32,500 nt of DNA from Prorocentrum cordatum (GCA_963575745.1 CAUYUJ010016135.1:87078-119577); one strand, 5' to 3'. Numbered from the stretch's first letter, positions 14,594 through 22,100 are shown. The notes: generated by a model from the letters alone, not told the origin. Made by a program: numbers and translations.

Positions 14594-15208
14594 CTATGGG
14601 CCATGTGTTTGCCCATCGGTGCTGTTATCTCCACGACGCATGTGTCCGATTGCTGCCCCCAGCGCGAACCATATGATAGCGAAAACGATTAGCCCGAGAA
14701 TGTGTAACGAAGGACGGTTATGATGCGCGTTGTCGCGCTGGGGTAGCGCCTTGTCGAGTCCTCGAGGCGCTCTGTCTGGCGGGTCCCCCCGCCCTTGCTT
14801 CAAGTATTGCGCTGTTAGCTCGTTGCCGAGCGGTTGGTAGTAACGCAATGATGAAGCGTATATGGTACCAGTTTGGTCGTCTAGACGTCGTACCTCTCGT
14901 GTTGCTTCTTGCTCTTGAATAGATCCTCGTAAACGTACTGGGAGTGGTGGCGCAGGGTAGTAGGTGGCCACGAAGATCGTGCCGAAGAATATGAGGCTAA
15001 GAAGAGCAAGAGCTGACCACACGAGAGCGCGGCCAGCTCCGCTACCAAGTCGAAAGTGAGCCTGGTAACTCAAATGGGGCATATAGCCTGGCAAATTGCA
15101 TCCATCGCTCTGCTGTGAAGGTACAGTATGAGGGGTGGATGGGTAAGATAGGATAAGATCGATGTAGTGATCTTTCCAGCACATAGCGAACACTCGCGGT
15201 CCGGGCAA
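14594..15208 (-). CDS. N-terminal leader of the polyprotein with two predicted membrane segments
   Basis: This 204-codon open frame has no family I recognise. Two hydrophobic stretches stand out: about residues 60-85 (around SALALLSLIFFGTIFVA) and about 167-190 (around LHILGLIVFAIIWFALGAA). They flank a polar segment of some 80 residues, which suggests a two-pass membrane hairpin. It ends at TAG 14594-14596, and the frame reopens immediately into Gag without a shift, so this is probably the N-terminus of the Gag-Pol polyprotein with a nonsense change rather than a separate gene. Two GNRA hairpins lie inside (14779-14792 and 14818-14831), the same signature as the rest of the element. The ATG at 15208 is the first in the frame. 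A second at 15184 is equally possible. Confidence 0.6.
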   Translation of the reverse strand: MPGPRVFAMCWKDHYIDLILSYPSTPHTVPSQQSDGCNLPGYMPHLSYQAHFRLGSGAGRALVWSALALLSLIFFGTIFVATYYPAPPLPVRLRGSIQEQEATREVRRLDDQTGTIYASSLRYYQPLGNELTAQYLKQGRGDPPDRAPRGLDKALPQRDNAHHNRPSLHILGLIVFAIIWFALGAAIGHMRRGDNSTDGQTHGP

Positions 15209-15730
15209 ATAGCGAATAGCATAGGTGCTAGGGCCCGAGCGGCGCGCGAGCTATGCTCCCGATACTGTAACATCTCCCAAAGAGCTACCCTTAAAGTGCC
15301 ACGCCCAAACGCTCTCCGAAACCCAGCCCGGCTCACTCTCCGAAACCTGGCCCGGCTTACTTTCCCACTTTTCCGGGAACACGAGGAACATGTTCCCGGA
15401 AGCCTCTCCGGGAATACTTTCTGGACGGGGTCCCTGAGAGGCCTTCTTGCACTGCGTTTTCCACTGCCGTTTTGGCTGGCTTGGGCCTCGAACTGCTCTT
15501 GAGCTGTATACGGCTTCTGCAGGGGTCCCCCCGCGCTCCAATCCAGAAGATCACGTCATACTTCCGCGGCTGCGCCGCAATATCCGCCGCGACAGCCCAT
15601 TCAAAGCCCACACTACCCAGTGCACTCCGCACTGGTAGCGAAGCGCCTGGTGAGCGCTCCGCTTGTCGTCAACGGCAACGGCATCGAGTGATATCACTTC
15701 CGAGTTCGGTGGCAACGACATCGACGATTG
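15209..15730. other. Probable 5' leader/LTR side of the retroelement, no gene seen
   Basis: No supported coding region. The interval contains several inverted repeats (15371-15414, an imperfect GC-rich one at 15519-15534, and a 10-bp stem with one bulge around 15610-15638). As it lies upstream of the polyprotein it may be leader or LTR, but no second copy is available in the window to confirm an LTR. Confidence 0.35.
15371..15414. repeat. Overlapping inverted repeats of the TTCCCGGAA type
   Basis: TTCCGGGAACA (15371-15381) pairs with TGTTCCCGGAA (15391-15401), a perfect 11-bp stem with a 9-base loop. The right arm can pair alternatively: TTCCCGG (15393-15399) with CCGGGAA (15408-15414) around the loop AAGCCTCT. 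A related structure with the same loop is at 17893-17928. Confidence 0.75.
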
Positions 15731-16071
15731 ACGGTGCTGCTGACGGTTCCGATACCCCCCAGGCCTCGAACGGCGAGACCAGCAAGATCTCGGGCTTGCG
15801 CACGCATGAAGAAGTTCAGCGGCTCGCGCATCCCGCAGGTCTACGAGGAGTGGCAGCGGAGTGCGGAGAGGGCGAAGTTCATCAGCGACCCGGCTCCCAA
15901 CAATAGGGAGCCCACAAGGATGCACGCCCCCAGCTATGTACATGAACACGGCCCCTCGATCTGCGAGATCGGCCGCGTGATACGAACTTTCGGGCAATGC
16001 GTACTCTCGAGACCAGCGTGGATTCATGTACGTGTACGTCCTTCTTTCGCTCCTGAAACAAACGGGCAGCG

Positions 16072-17160
16072 GTGGCGTCGAGCAGCCTGGCTGCGGAGGC
16101 TAGGGATCTCACGCGTCACACCAAGCTGGCGGAATTGCAGGGCGCGTCCGGCGACGGCCTCAGGAAGAGCTGCGAGGTGCCGGACAAACGCGCCCTGAAG
16201 CAGGACCACGAGCAGCACGACTGCTACGCTGCCAAGGATGAGGAGTTCAGACGTTCGCTGCTTTGTATGTCGATGCAGAGTATCTCGCGACCTTGCTGCG
16301 GATCAGCACAGAGTGCGAGGCATCGCACAAGGACACGGCTGTAAAATCCAAGGCGTACGCCCGCAAGATGCTCAAGTGTGCTGGACTCTATCGCGATGAG
16401 TGCCGCTCGGTGCTCGCGGCGGCGGGGCAGCTATGGAACCACGCCAAGATAGTGACAAGCTTGATCATGATGTTCGGGGACGCCCACCTGGACGACGCCA
16501 AGCACCGCGGCAGGCACCTCGCTCCACCTGCATCGCGTCCTGGGCCAGCTGGACGTGGAGCTCGCAGCGGTGGCCCGAGTGTATCAAGTGGTCATCCCTC
16601 TCGTTCTCAGCTCGGCAAGGGCGGTGGCAAAGGAGGCGACCGCAAGGGTCGCTTCGGCAAGGGAGGCTTCGGAACGTACCGCAAGAACGAGGAGGATGAC
16701 GATGACAATTTTCTCGACGGTTTCGCTTGCGAGGGTGACGTTGACTACGAGCAGTGCGCCTACCAGGGCGACGAGGACGGCCGCGACCAGGAGAACGAGG
16801 ACGCCGACGAGAGAGGATGCGACGACGAGTTCGACGAGGTCGAGCTCGGCGTCGTCATGGCGAAGGCTTTCAAGGCGTTGAGAACGCGCGGCCGTGGTCG
16901 CGGACGTGGCGCAGGCTCGGCGAGGTCCCCGTCATCGGCTGGCTCGGCTGAACCTCCGAAAGGAAGAACAGCACGTGCAAGGACTGCCGGGGGTTCGGCC
17001 ATGGGAGTGGCCACCCCGAGTGCCCCAGGGTGCACAAGTGGCGAGGCTGCTCCCTCCCGTTCAAGAGCTGCCGCTGGGGATTCGTCTTCAGCTCGTCCTG
17101 GGCGCGCTCGGCAGCACCACGTCATGACTCAGGCCGGCAAACCCCTCGAGTGCCGCGGCA
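16072..17160 (+). pseudogene. Decayed Gag-like fragment of a second retroelement, with zinc knuckle
   Basis: On the plus strand, opposite to the large element, reading frames 16072-16344 and 16263-17312 carry Gag-like sequence: AAGQLWNHAKIVTSLIMMFGDAHLDDAKH, then a Gly/Lys/Arg-rich stretch (GKGGGKGGDRKGRFGKGG) and an acidic tract (NEEDDDDNFLDGF). A knuckle CKDCRGFGHGSGHPEC (CX2CX4HX6C) lies at 16976-17023 in another frame, so at least two frameshifts and a stop (16949-16951) separate the parts. The longest frame runs on into a (GGA)n tract and is not a complete gene. Sequence from about 15730 may belong to it (KKFSGSRIPQVYEEWQRSAE) but is less certain. Confidence 0.55.
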
Positions 17161-17192
17161 GCGACCCCTCGAGCCGTGAAAACATCGCGACG

Positions 17193-17348
17193 GAGGGAGG
17201 AGGAGGGGGAAGAGGAGGAGGAGGAGGAGGAGGACGAGGAGGAGGAGGAGGAGGAGGAGGAGGAGGAGGACGAGGAGGGAGGAGGAGGAGGAGGAGGAGG
17301 AGGAGGAGGTAGGAGGAGGAGGAGGAGGAGGGAGGAGGAGAGTAGGAA
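17193..17348 (+). repeat. (GGA)n polypurine microsatellite
   Basis: Nearly pure purine tract of GGA/GAG triplets with a few interruptions. It creates long low-complexity open frames on both strands, which I treat as artefacts. Confidence 0.95.
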
Positions 17349-17448
17349 GGAGAAGGAGGGAGGTCCTTGGCGAGGTGGGTCGGCGACCTTTGGAGCCCTC
17401 TCGGAGACGCAGGGGGCAGTCGCTGCCCTCATGGGAGCGTCCTGGGTC

Positions 17449-17572
17449 GCGGAGGAGGAGGGGAGAGGGGGAGGAGGGAGAGAGGGAGGAGGAGGAGGAG
17501 GAGGAGGGAGGAGGAGGAGGAGGATGAGGAGGGGAGGAGAGGAGGAGGAGGAGGAGGAGGGGAAGGGGGAGG
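17449..17572 (+). repeat. (GGA)n polypurine microsatellite, second tract
   Basis: Same composition as the tract 100 bases upstream. The intervening 17349-17448 is GC-rich, non-repetitive sequence. Confidence 0.95.
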
Positions 17573-18009
17573 CCCGACTCCGCGCGCTGCAGCCCTGGCG
17601 CAGCTGCAGCTGCGACGACGGCGCGCCTCCACCTCCGGCGGCAGCGACTCCAAGGCCGAGCTCCACGAGGATGCCCAGCAGGGCGGGCCCGACCCCTTCG
17701 AGGCCCCTGCAAACGCACGGCTTCTCTCAGGATCAAGGCCAAAAGTACTGTGGCTTGTTTTTTCTCCTCTCCCCGCCTGTGCCCTGTCTCCCCAATTAGA
17801 CCTGTGCGTAGCCCGCCTAGCTTTTACCGAAGAGGTTCGCTCTCGCCCCGCAGACCAAAAAGTTGTTTCTCCTCTCAGGATGAAGGCTCTCTGGGAATGT
17901 TCCGGGAAGCCTCTCCGGAAACATTCCCGGAGACGCCCGTTCGAGCCCCTCGAGGGCGCCGACGGCGGATCGCCTGGGCATGACGGACCTTGAGCTTCAA
18001 GCGAATTAG
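17573..18009. other. Unassigned interval
   Basis: GC-rich sequence with short open frames in several phases and no recognisable protein. It contains the inverted repeat annotated at 17893-17928. Confidence 0.5.
17893..17928. repeat. Inverted repeat related to the one at 15371-15414
   Basis: GGGAATGTTCCGG (17893-17905) pairs with CCGGAAACATTCCC (17915-17928) with one bulged A, around the loop GAAGCCTCT. The shared core CGGGAAGCCTCTCCGG suggests a common repeat family on both sides of the plus-strand Gag fragment. Confidence 0.7.
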
Positions 18010-18342
18010 ACTTCCAGCAAGAAGGACGGGAATCAGAGGGCGTGGAGCAACGGCGATTGTAGTTGGCGACGCAGCGAGAAACCCTCGTGCAAGACCAACC
18101 GCTGGTACCACGACAAAAACACCGGCATCACGGAGTACTTCAAGGGAGAGCCGGCAATCAATCTTACCGGCATGGTGGAGTCTGCCATCGCCGGCAAGCC
18201 CACAGACTCGCCGAAGGCCTATCTCGACCGCGCGTACAGCATCTACCAGATCATGGACGGCACCGTCTGCATGATTGCAACTTTGTGTTGCAAGCGAAGC
18301 GCAACTGGACAGAAGTGGCATGTCCGCGTGACGGTCGCGTGA
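18010..18342 (+). CDS. Unrecognised open frame without an early start codon
   Basis: Frame open for 110 codons between TAG 18007-18009 and TGA 18340-18342, with non-repetitive, protein-like composition: NRWYHDKNTGITEYFKGEP, NLTGMVESAIAGKP, AYLDRAYSIYQIMDG. The first ATG is about half way (18172). It could be an exon, a retroelement remnant or chance. I do not recognise the family. Confidence 0.3.
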   Translation, partial: TSSKKDGNQRAWSNGDCSWRRSEKPSCKTNRWYHDKNTGITEYFKGEPAINLTGMVESAIAGKPTDSPKAYLDRAYSIYQIMDGTVCMIATLCCKRSATGQKWHVRVTVA

Positions 18343-18922
18343 CGCAGGCGGGCCACGACAGCGGCTTGAGGCCACAGCGGCGCGAGATCAGAAAATCCTT
18401 CAAGTTCGGCGACGGGGACGTGGTCTATGCGACGGGGCGGGATGATTGGGCGAGCAATGGAGTTGACAACGAACTGCAAGCAAAGAGCTATGCACCACAT
18501 AGATTCTCTTGTGGAAAAAAACCCTGGTACTCGCTGCCCCCTGGGATAATGGAATTTGCACAACATTCTGCCCCACCGCTCATTTCATATGAAATCATAC
18601 CACCCCAGGCAGATCAGACGCAGTCCACGCGCGCGCGGCCTCGCGCTCGCGCGCGCGCCCAATTTCCCCCCCTTAAGCAGAGGTCCCGCAAGTATTTCAA
18701 CTGTGAGGTTTCCGAATACATCTAATGAGCTAGAGGTTTAACGACATGGCGCTCCAGCAACAGCATGCGCGCGTACACTTGCGAATCATTGCCAAGCGTA
18801 TAGTTCACATATTTTTCGCACGCAGCAAAGATGGCCTCTCCTGCGCGCGTTCCGACAGCATTCAAACGCATGTGCGGTCGTGCTGGGAGGTGGGGGGGGC
18901 ACGACCCCTGTGAAATGACACC
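18343..18922. other. Intergenic, with an alternating CG tract at about 18628-18660
   Basis: No supported gene. The run of CGCGCG/GCGCGC steps is a candidate for Z-DNA. Shorter CGCGCG runs recur near 18948, 19707 and 19881. Confidence 0.5.
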
Positions 18923-19112
18923 ATGCGGGCCACTCGCGCCCGTCGGCCGCGCGCGCATGTCGAGATCCGTCCAAAACTTTCGTCGCCGACATGTGGACAC
19001 CATCGTCGTCGTCGGCGTGATCAATATCGCCATCGTCATCGTCACCATCGCCACCAAAATCGCTACTATCATCATCGCGTCTGCCGTTGTCGAGGTCGCC
19101 ATGATACCGCGC
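18923..19112 (+). repeat. Dispersed repeat, copy 1
   Basis: Begins ATGCGGGCCACTCGCGCCCG and runs through CGTCGGCGTGATCAATATCG to GTTGTC-AGGTCGCCATG. It matches 19971-20166 in the same orientation with many substitutions and small indels. Long open frames exist on both strands, but the indels do not respect a frame, so I treat it as a non-coding dispersed repeat. Confidence 0.7.
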
Positions 19113-19970
19113 CCGCCCGGATCACCGACTCGCAGTGAAGTGCCCGCGGGGCAGGGCGGCCTGCGAGACCCGCCGAAAAAAAACCCAAGCGGTCAACGCC
19201 TCCGCGGCCGCGTCGGCCGCGCCAGACTAGCAGGCCGCGCTGCTCGAGGACTTGTGCGCGCCAGTGCGGCTGCAGCGATGCGCCAGCTGGCGCTGACCTG
19301 TCATCGCAATTGCCGCCGCGCGGGCTTTTCTAAACCAAATTGCGGGGGAGCGGGTTGGATGAATGCGCGAGCGGTGGAGATGACAATTCAGTGCGAACCA
19401 CATACTTGCGTCGCACAGGCTGCACAAACACAAGTTGCACCACATATATTGTACCACATAGTCTGTCCTGGCTGAGACAAGGGACTGGGACCTACACCCC
19501 TCAGGCTAAATTCTCCTGTTTCGGGGATATTAGCGATTGGCGTATGAGTATGCCCCACCGTGCGTTCCAAACGCGATGTCGTAGTATCTTGGGGGGAACC
19601 TCATCGCCCTCCGTCCACCCCAGTCAAATGAAGCTATGCGCGCGCTCTCGCTTATCAGAGCGCATCAGGTTCCGAAGGGCCCGTGAAAAGGCGGGGCAGA
19701 ATCCACGCGCGCGCGTCGTAGCGCAGATTCAAAGATCGCGTTGCCCGAAACATACGAAGGATCCGTTAGTCTTGCACCATCTCCCCGCCAGGAGACAGAT
19801 GCGCGCGTTTGCGAATTCTTGCTCAAACCATGAGCGCACCTCAAACAAAAAACATCCAAGGCCACCAGGTGGGCCTCTCGCGCGCGCGTTTCGGAATCAT
19901 TCGAAAACGATTGCGCGCTTGCTGTTGAGGGGTGGGTGGGTTGGCGATCCGTCTAAAAACCATGCGGGCC
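19113..19970. other. Unassigned interval between the two dispersed repeats
   Basis: GC-rich, with several CG-alternating runs and short open frames. I see no conserved motif, RNA gene or clear repeat in it. Confidence 0.4.
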
Positions 19971-20166
19971 ACTCGCGCCCGTCGGCCGCGCGCACATGTC
20001 GGAACCCTTCCAAGAACCTTCATCGCCGACGCGTGGACAAACATCATCGTCATCGGCGTGATCAATATCGGCGCCGTCATTGGCCTTGCATTCGTCATCG
20101 CCAACATTGCCTCTAACATCGCTGCTATCGTCATCGCGTCGGCCGTTGTCCACGTCGCCATGGTGC
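19971..20166 (+). repeat. Dispersed repeat, copy 2
   Basis: Direct copy of 18923-19112, sharing the opening ATGCGGGCCACTCGCGCCCG, the central GGCGTGATCAATATCG and the GCCGTTGTC-then-GTCGCCATG end, about 1 kb downstream. Confidence 0.7.
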
Positions 20167-20276
20167 CGCTCCAGGTCCAGCCTGGCCTAAAATCCGCTCA
20201 AAAGCTTAGCATGAGAAACAATAACATAAACATAAACTGCTGGCTCTCCGTGTGGACTTCTCGGATCTGCACGCAG

Positions 20277-20350
20277 CGCGCTAGGGGCGGCGCCAAAGGC
20301 GCCGCGAGGAGGGGCCCCAGCGAGGATCCAAGAAGTCCGCGCGGAACGCC
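20277..20350 (-). repeat. Short dispersed repeat, copy 1 (RADFLDPRW type)
   Basis: The minus strand reads RADFLDPRWGPSSRRLWRRP. Related copies at 21050-21121 (RADFLAMRWVPLAAPPAPP) and 21325-21395 (RADLLDPRWIPLGVPRAPG) share a GGCGCC-rich core and the GGATCCAAGA/GTCCGCGCGGA-type end. It may be the remnant of a coding repeat or a SINE-like element. Confidence 0.6.
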
Positions 20351-20404
20351 ACGAGTTCATGCTTATGGCGTTTTTGTTCCTTCGTCGAGAGCTGTCCCCC
20401 GCAC

Positions 20405-20630
20405 CTTCCTTCTCTTCCTCCTCCTCCTCCTCGTCCTCCTCCCCCTTTCCTCCTCCTCCTCCTTCTCCTCCTTCTCCTCCTCCTCCTCATGTGCCCTCTC
20501 CTCCTCCTCCCCCTTCTCCTCACCCTCCCCCTCCTCCTCCTCCTCCTCCTCCTCCTCCTCCTCCTCCTCCTCCTCCTCCTCCTCCTCCCCTCCTCCCCCT
20601 CCTCCCCCTACTCCCCCTCCTCCTCTGCTC
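20405..20630 (+). repeat. (CTC)n polypyrimidine microsatellite
   Basis: Over 200 bases of almost uninterrupted pyrimidine, with CTC/TCC triplets. Confidence 0.95.
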
Positions 20631-20646
20631 AATTCGAGTCGGCTAC

Positions 20647-20815
20647 ACGCAAGAGTGACCCTGGGTAAGAGTGACCTTTGCTGCGCGGCTTTTTGGGGGC
20701 CGCGTGGGGAGCAAACCTGGGTGCGCAAGCCGTTGCTCCTGCTTCGGTTTCAGCCATCTGGGGACCCATCTGTGCCCGCACCAAGGGTCACTCCGGCGAC
20801 AGGTCACTCTTACGT
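20647..20815. mobile_element. Foldback element B, copy 1
   Basis: Terminal inverted repeats of about 34 bp: the left arm starts ACGCAAGAGTGACC and ends GAGTGACCTTTG. The right arm (20782-20815) is its imperfect reverse complement. A second copy spans 22393-22777. No target duplication is clear here, and no coding capacity. Confidence 0.65.
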
Positions 20816-21049
20816 CTAGTCGATCGAGGGCCGCGCGCACCCCTTGGAGACAGACGCCCGGCGTTCGCTCCGCCGCCGCATCCCCTTTTTCTCTGGGCCT
20901 CTGCATCCGCGCTGAGCTGCCGCCGCAGGAGGAAGCCAGAACGCCCAGCAGCCTGCGCGAGAGTGGAGCAGAAGAAGAACAGAATCGGCATCCGCAGAAA
21001 CGCTCGAACGCCCCCGCGGACTTCTTAGATCGGTGCCGAGCCTCCCTCC

Positions 21050-21121
21050 CCGCGCCAGGGGCGGCGCCGGAGGCGCCGCCAGGGGGACCCATCGCATAGC
21101 CAAGAAATCCGCTCGGACCAT
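21050..21121 (-). repeat. Short dispersed repeat, copy 2 (RADFLDPRW type)
   Basis: GGCGCC-rich core followed by a stretch that reads VRADFLAMRWVPL on the minus strand. Homologous to 20277-20350. Confidence 0.55.
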
Positions 21122-21324
21122 CGAACATCATATTTGTGCCACTTGTCCTTCCTCGGTGGAACGTGTCGGCTGCCTCGAGACTAGAGGCCTCCTAGATGGG
21201 GTCGGAATAGATGGGGTCGGAGGATCGCGCCGCATCGCCGGGGGCATCGACGGTGCAGCAACGATGCACCGGCGCCGTCGGCGGTGCATCGGCGCCATCG
21301 GCGGTGGATCTGCGCCGGACCCCC

Positions 21325-21395
21325 CTCCCTGGCGCGCGGGGCACGCCAAGGGGGATCCAGCGCGGATCCAAGAGATCCGCGCGCAGCGCCAAATT
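21325..21395 (-). repeat. Short dispersed repeat, copy 3 (RADFLDPRW type)
   Basis: Reads LRADLLDPRWIPLGVPRAPG on the minus strand. Homologous to 20277-20350 and 21050-21121. Confidence 0.55.
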
Positions 21396-21628
21396 CTCGA
21401 GTTTTTCTGCCCCTTCTTCACATAGCCTCTCGGCACGTCGGCGGTGCATCGGCGGCGTGGGCCTGAAGAGAACTCGGGCTCCACATCGAGCCGCCTCGGC
21501 GATGCATCTGGGGCCACCAAGAGGCTCCGACGCCGCTGCTCCCCGGACCTGCCCCGGGGCGCGTCCTGACTCGGCTCGCGAGGCGAATCCAGCGGGGGCG
21601 ACGAGGGCCTCTCAGCAGGAGCCCCAGG

Positions 21629-21681
21629 ATGAGGAGGAGGAGGAGGAGGAGGAGGAGGAGGAGGAGGAGGAGGAGGAGGAT
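21629..21681 (+). repeat. (GAG)n microsatellite
   Basis: About 17 GAG triplets. Confidence 0.95.
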
Positions 21682-21807
21682 AAGGAGGCAGCATGGGTAC
21701 CCTTTTTCCTCCTCCGAGCAGCGGCGCTGCGTCGCGGTCCGCCGCTCCACCTTGGGCCGCCTCGGCGATGCCTCGGCGACGCGGCGCGACCCGCGGACCA
21801 TTTCTGC

Positions 21808-21834
21808 TGTAGGAGGACACGCCCGATCCAACTC
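21808..21834. repeat. Solo end of MITE family A
   Basis: TGTAGGAGGACACGCCCGAT matches the right terminal repeat of the adjoining element (TGTAGGGGGACAGGTCCGAC), including the flanking CAACTCTA. No body of an element is attached. Confidence 0.55.
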
Positions 21835-21839
21835 TATGC

Positions 21840-22034
21840 TTATGTCGGGCGTGTCCCCCTAGAAGGGGATTTTCGACGAAAACTAAAAGATACCAAAACA
21901 ATACCCCAAAGAGGGTAAACGAATACTTGAAAAAAATAGTCCCCCGACTATTTTTGGACTATGTTTGGACTATTGTTGGTGTAATTTTGATTTTTCGTCG
22001 CAAATCCCTCTGTAGGGGGACAGGTCCGACTTAA
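21840..22034. mobile_element. MITE family A, copy 1 (195 bp)
   Basis: Terminal inverted repeats of about 43 bp: TTATGTCGGGCGTGTCCCCC at the left and the reverse complement of TTAAGTCGGACCTGTCCCCC at the right, each ending in a CGACGAAAA stretch. The AT-rich interior has repeated GGACTATTTTT-like words. Flanks CTCTATGC and CTCTACGC give an 8-bp target duplication with one difference. No coding capacity. Confidence 0.85.
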
Positions 22035-22100
22035 CTCTACGCGCAGGTGTGAAGCCGCCTCTGGCCCTCGACCCGCGCACGGGGCGGCCGCCGCCGAGGC

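Larger units (their letters stand above)
515..14831 (-). repeat. Family of 38 dispersed 14-nt hairpins with GNRA tetraloops
   Basis: On the coding strand each unit is a 5-bp stem, normally GCNNG and CNNGC, closing a GNRA loop. Starts: 515 (6-bp stem), 1336, 1974, 2235, 2642, 3965, 4432, 5527, 5785, 6376, 6554, 6819, 6908, 7443, 7476, 7965, 8046, 8538, 8948, 9126, 9366, 9627, 10163, 10769, 10850, 11301, 11426, 11654, 12136, 12352, 12427, 12919, 13066, 13393, 13862, 13945, 14779, 14818; each spans 14 bases except the first (16). Loops are GAAA 23, GCAA 7, GAGA 3, GTAA 2, GCGA 1, GGGA 1, GATA 1 (8046, the only non-GNRA). Stems seen include GCAGG, GCGGG, GCGAG, GCTCG, GCCTG, GCACG, GCGTG, GCGCG, GCTGG and GCCGG, always with the matching partner. 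G-U pairs occur at 6376, 13066 and 13945, and one A-C mismatch at 12136. Codon phase is xGNxP-type in 29 and the other two phases in 9. Weaker 4-bp versions lie at 2602-2613 and 6407-6418. Confidence 0.93.
1..15208 (-). mobile_element. Giant Ty1/copia-order retrotransposon, decayed copy, 3' end outside the window
   Basis: Domain order on the minus strand is leader, Gag with CCHC knuckle, KptA/Tpt1, RING-H2, retropepsin, methyltransferase-like region, integrase, reverse transcriptase, RNase H. Integrase before reverse transcriptase is the copia order. The segments are contiguous and join through single in-frame stops or frameshifts into one polyprotein of roughly 5,000 codons, about three times a normal copia polyprotein. 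The final stop is at 7-9, so the 3' untranslated region and LTR lie beyond base 1. No second LTR copy is in the window, so the 5' boundary (somewhere above 15208) cannot be set. The accessory domains and the dispersed GNRA hairpins set it apart from standard copia. The stops and frameshifts suggest this copy is not autonomous. Confidence 0.9.
21188..21800. mobile_element. Possible foldback element E, copy 1 (diverged)
   Basis: The left end CCTCCTAGATGGGGTCGG, followed by GGAGGATCGCGCCGCATCGCCG, matches the ends of the element at 23836-24060. An inverted partner (GCGGCGCGACCCGCGG) lies near 21780-21795. Internal GATGCATC/GGCGAT-rich sequence is also shared. It contains a (GAG)n tract at 21629-21681 and a copy of the RADFLDPRW repeat. 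Confidence 0.45.

Noticed and set aside
515-14831. CRISPR-like array
   Set aside because: Units are irregularly spaced (33 to about 1,300 bases), have variable stems and lie inside coding sequence of a eukaryotic element.
15209-15730. 5' LTR of the retroelement
   Set aside because: No second copy in the window, so no LTR boundary can be shown.
17088-17799. Long Glu/Gly-, Ser-, Pro- and Leu-rich open frames on both strands
   Set aside because: Products of (GGA)n/(CTC)n triplets. The same holds at 20.3-20.8, 25.0-25.6, 26.9-28.0 and 22.8-23.6 kb.
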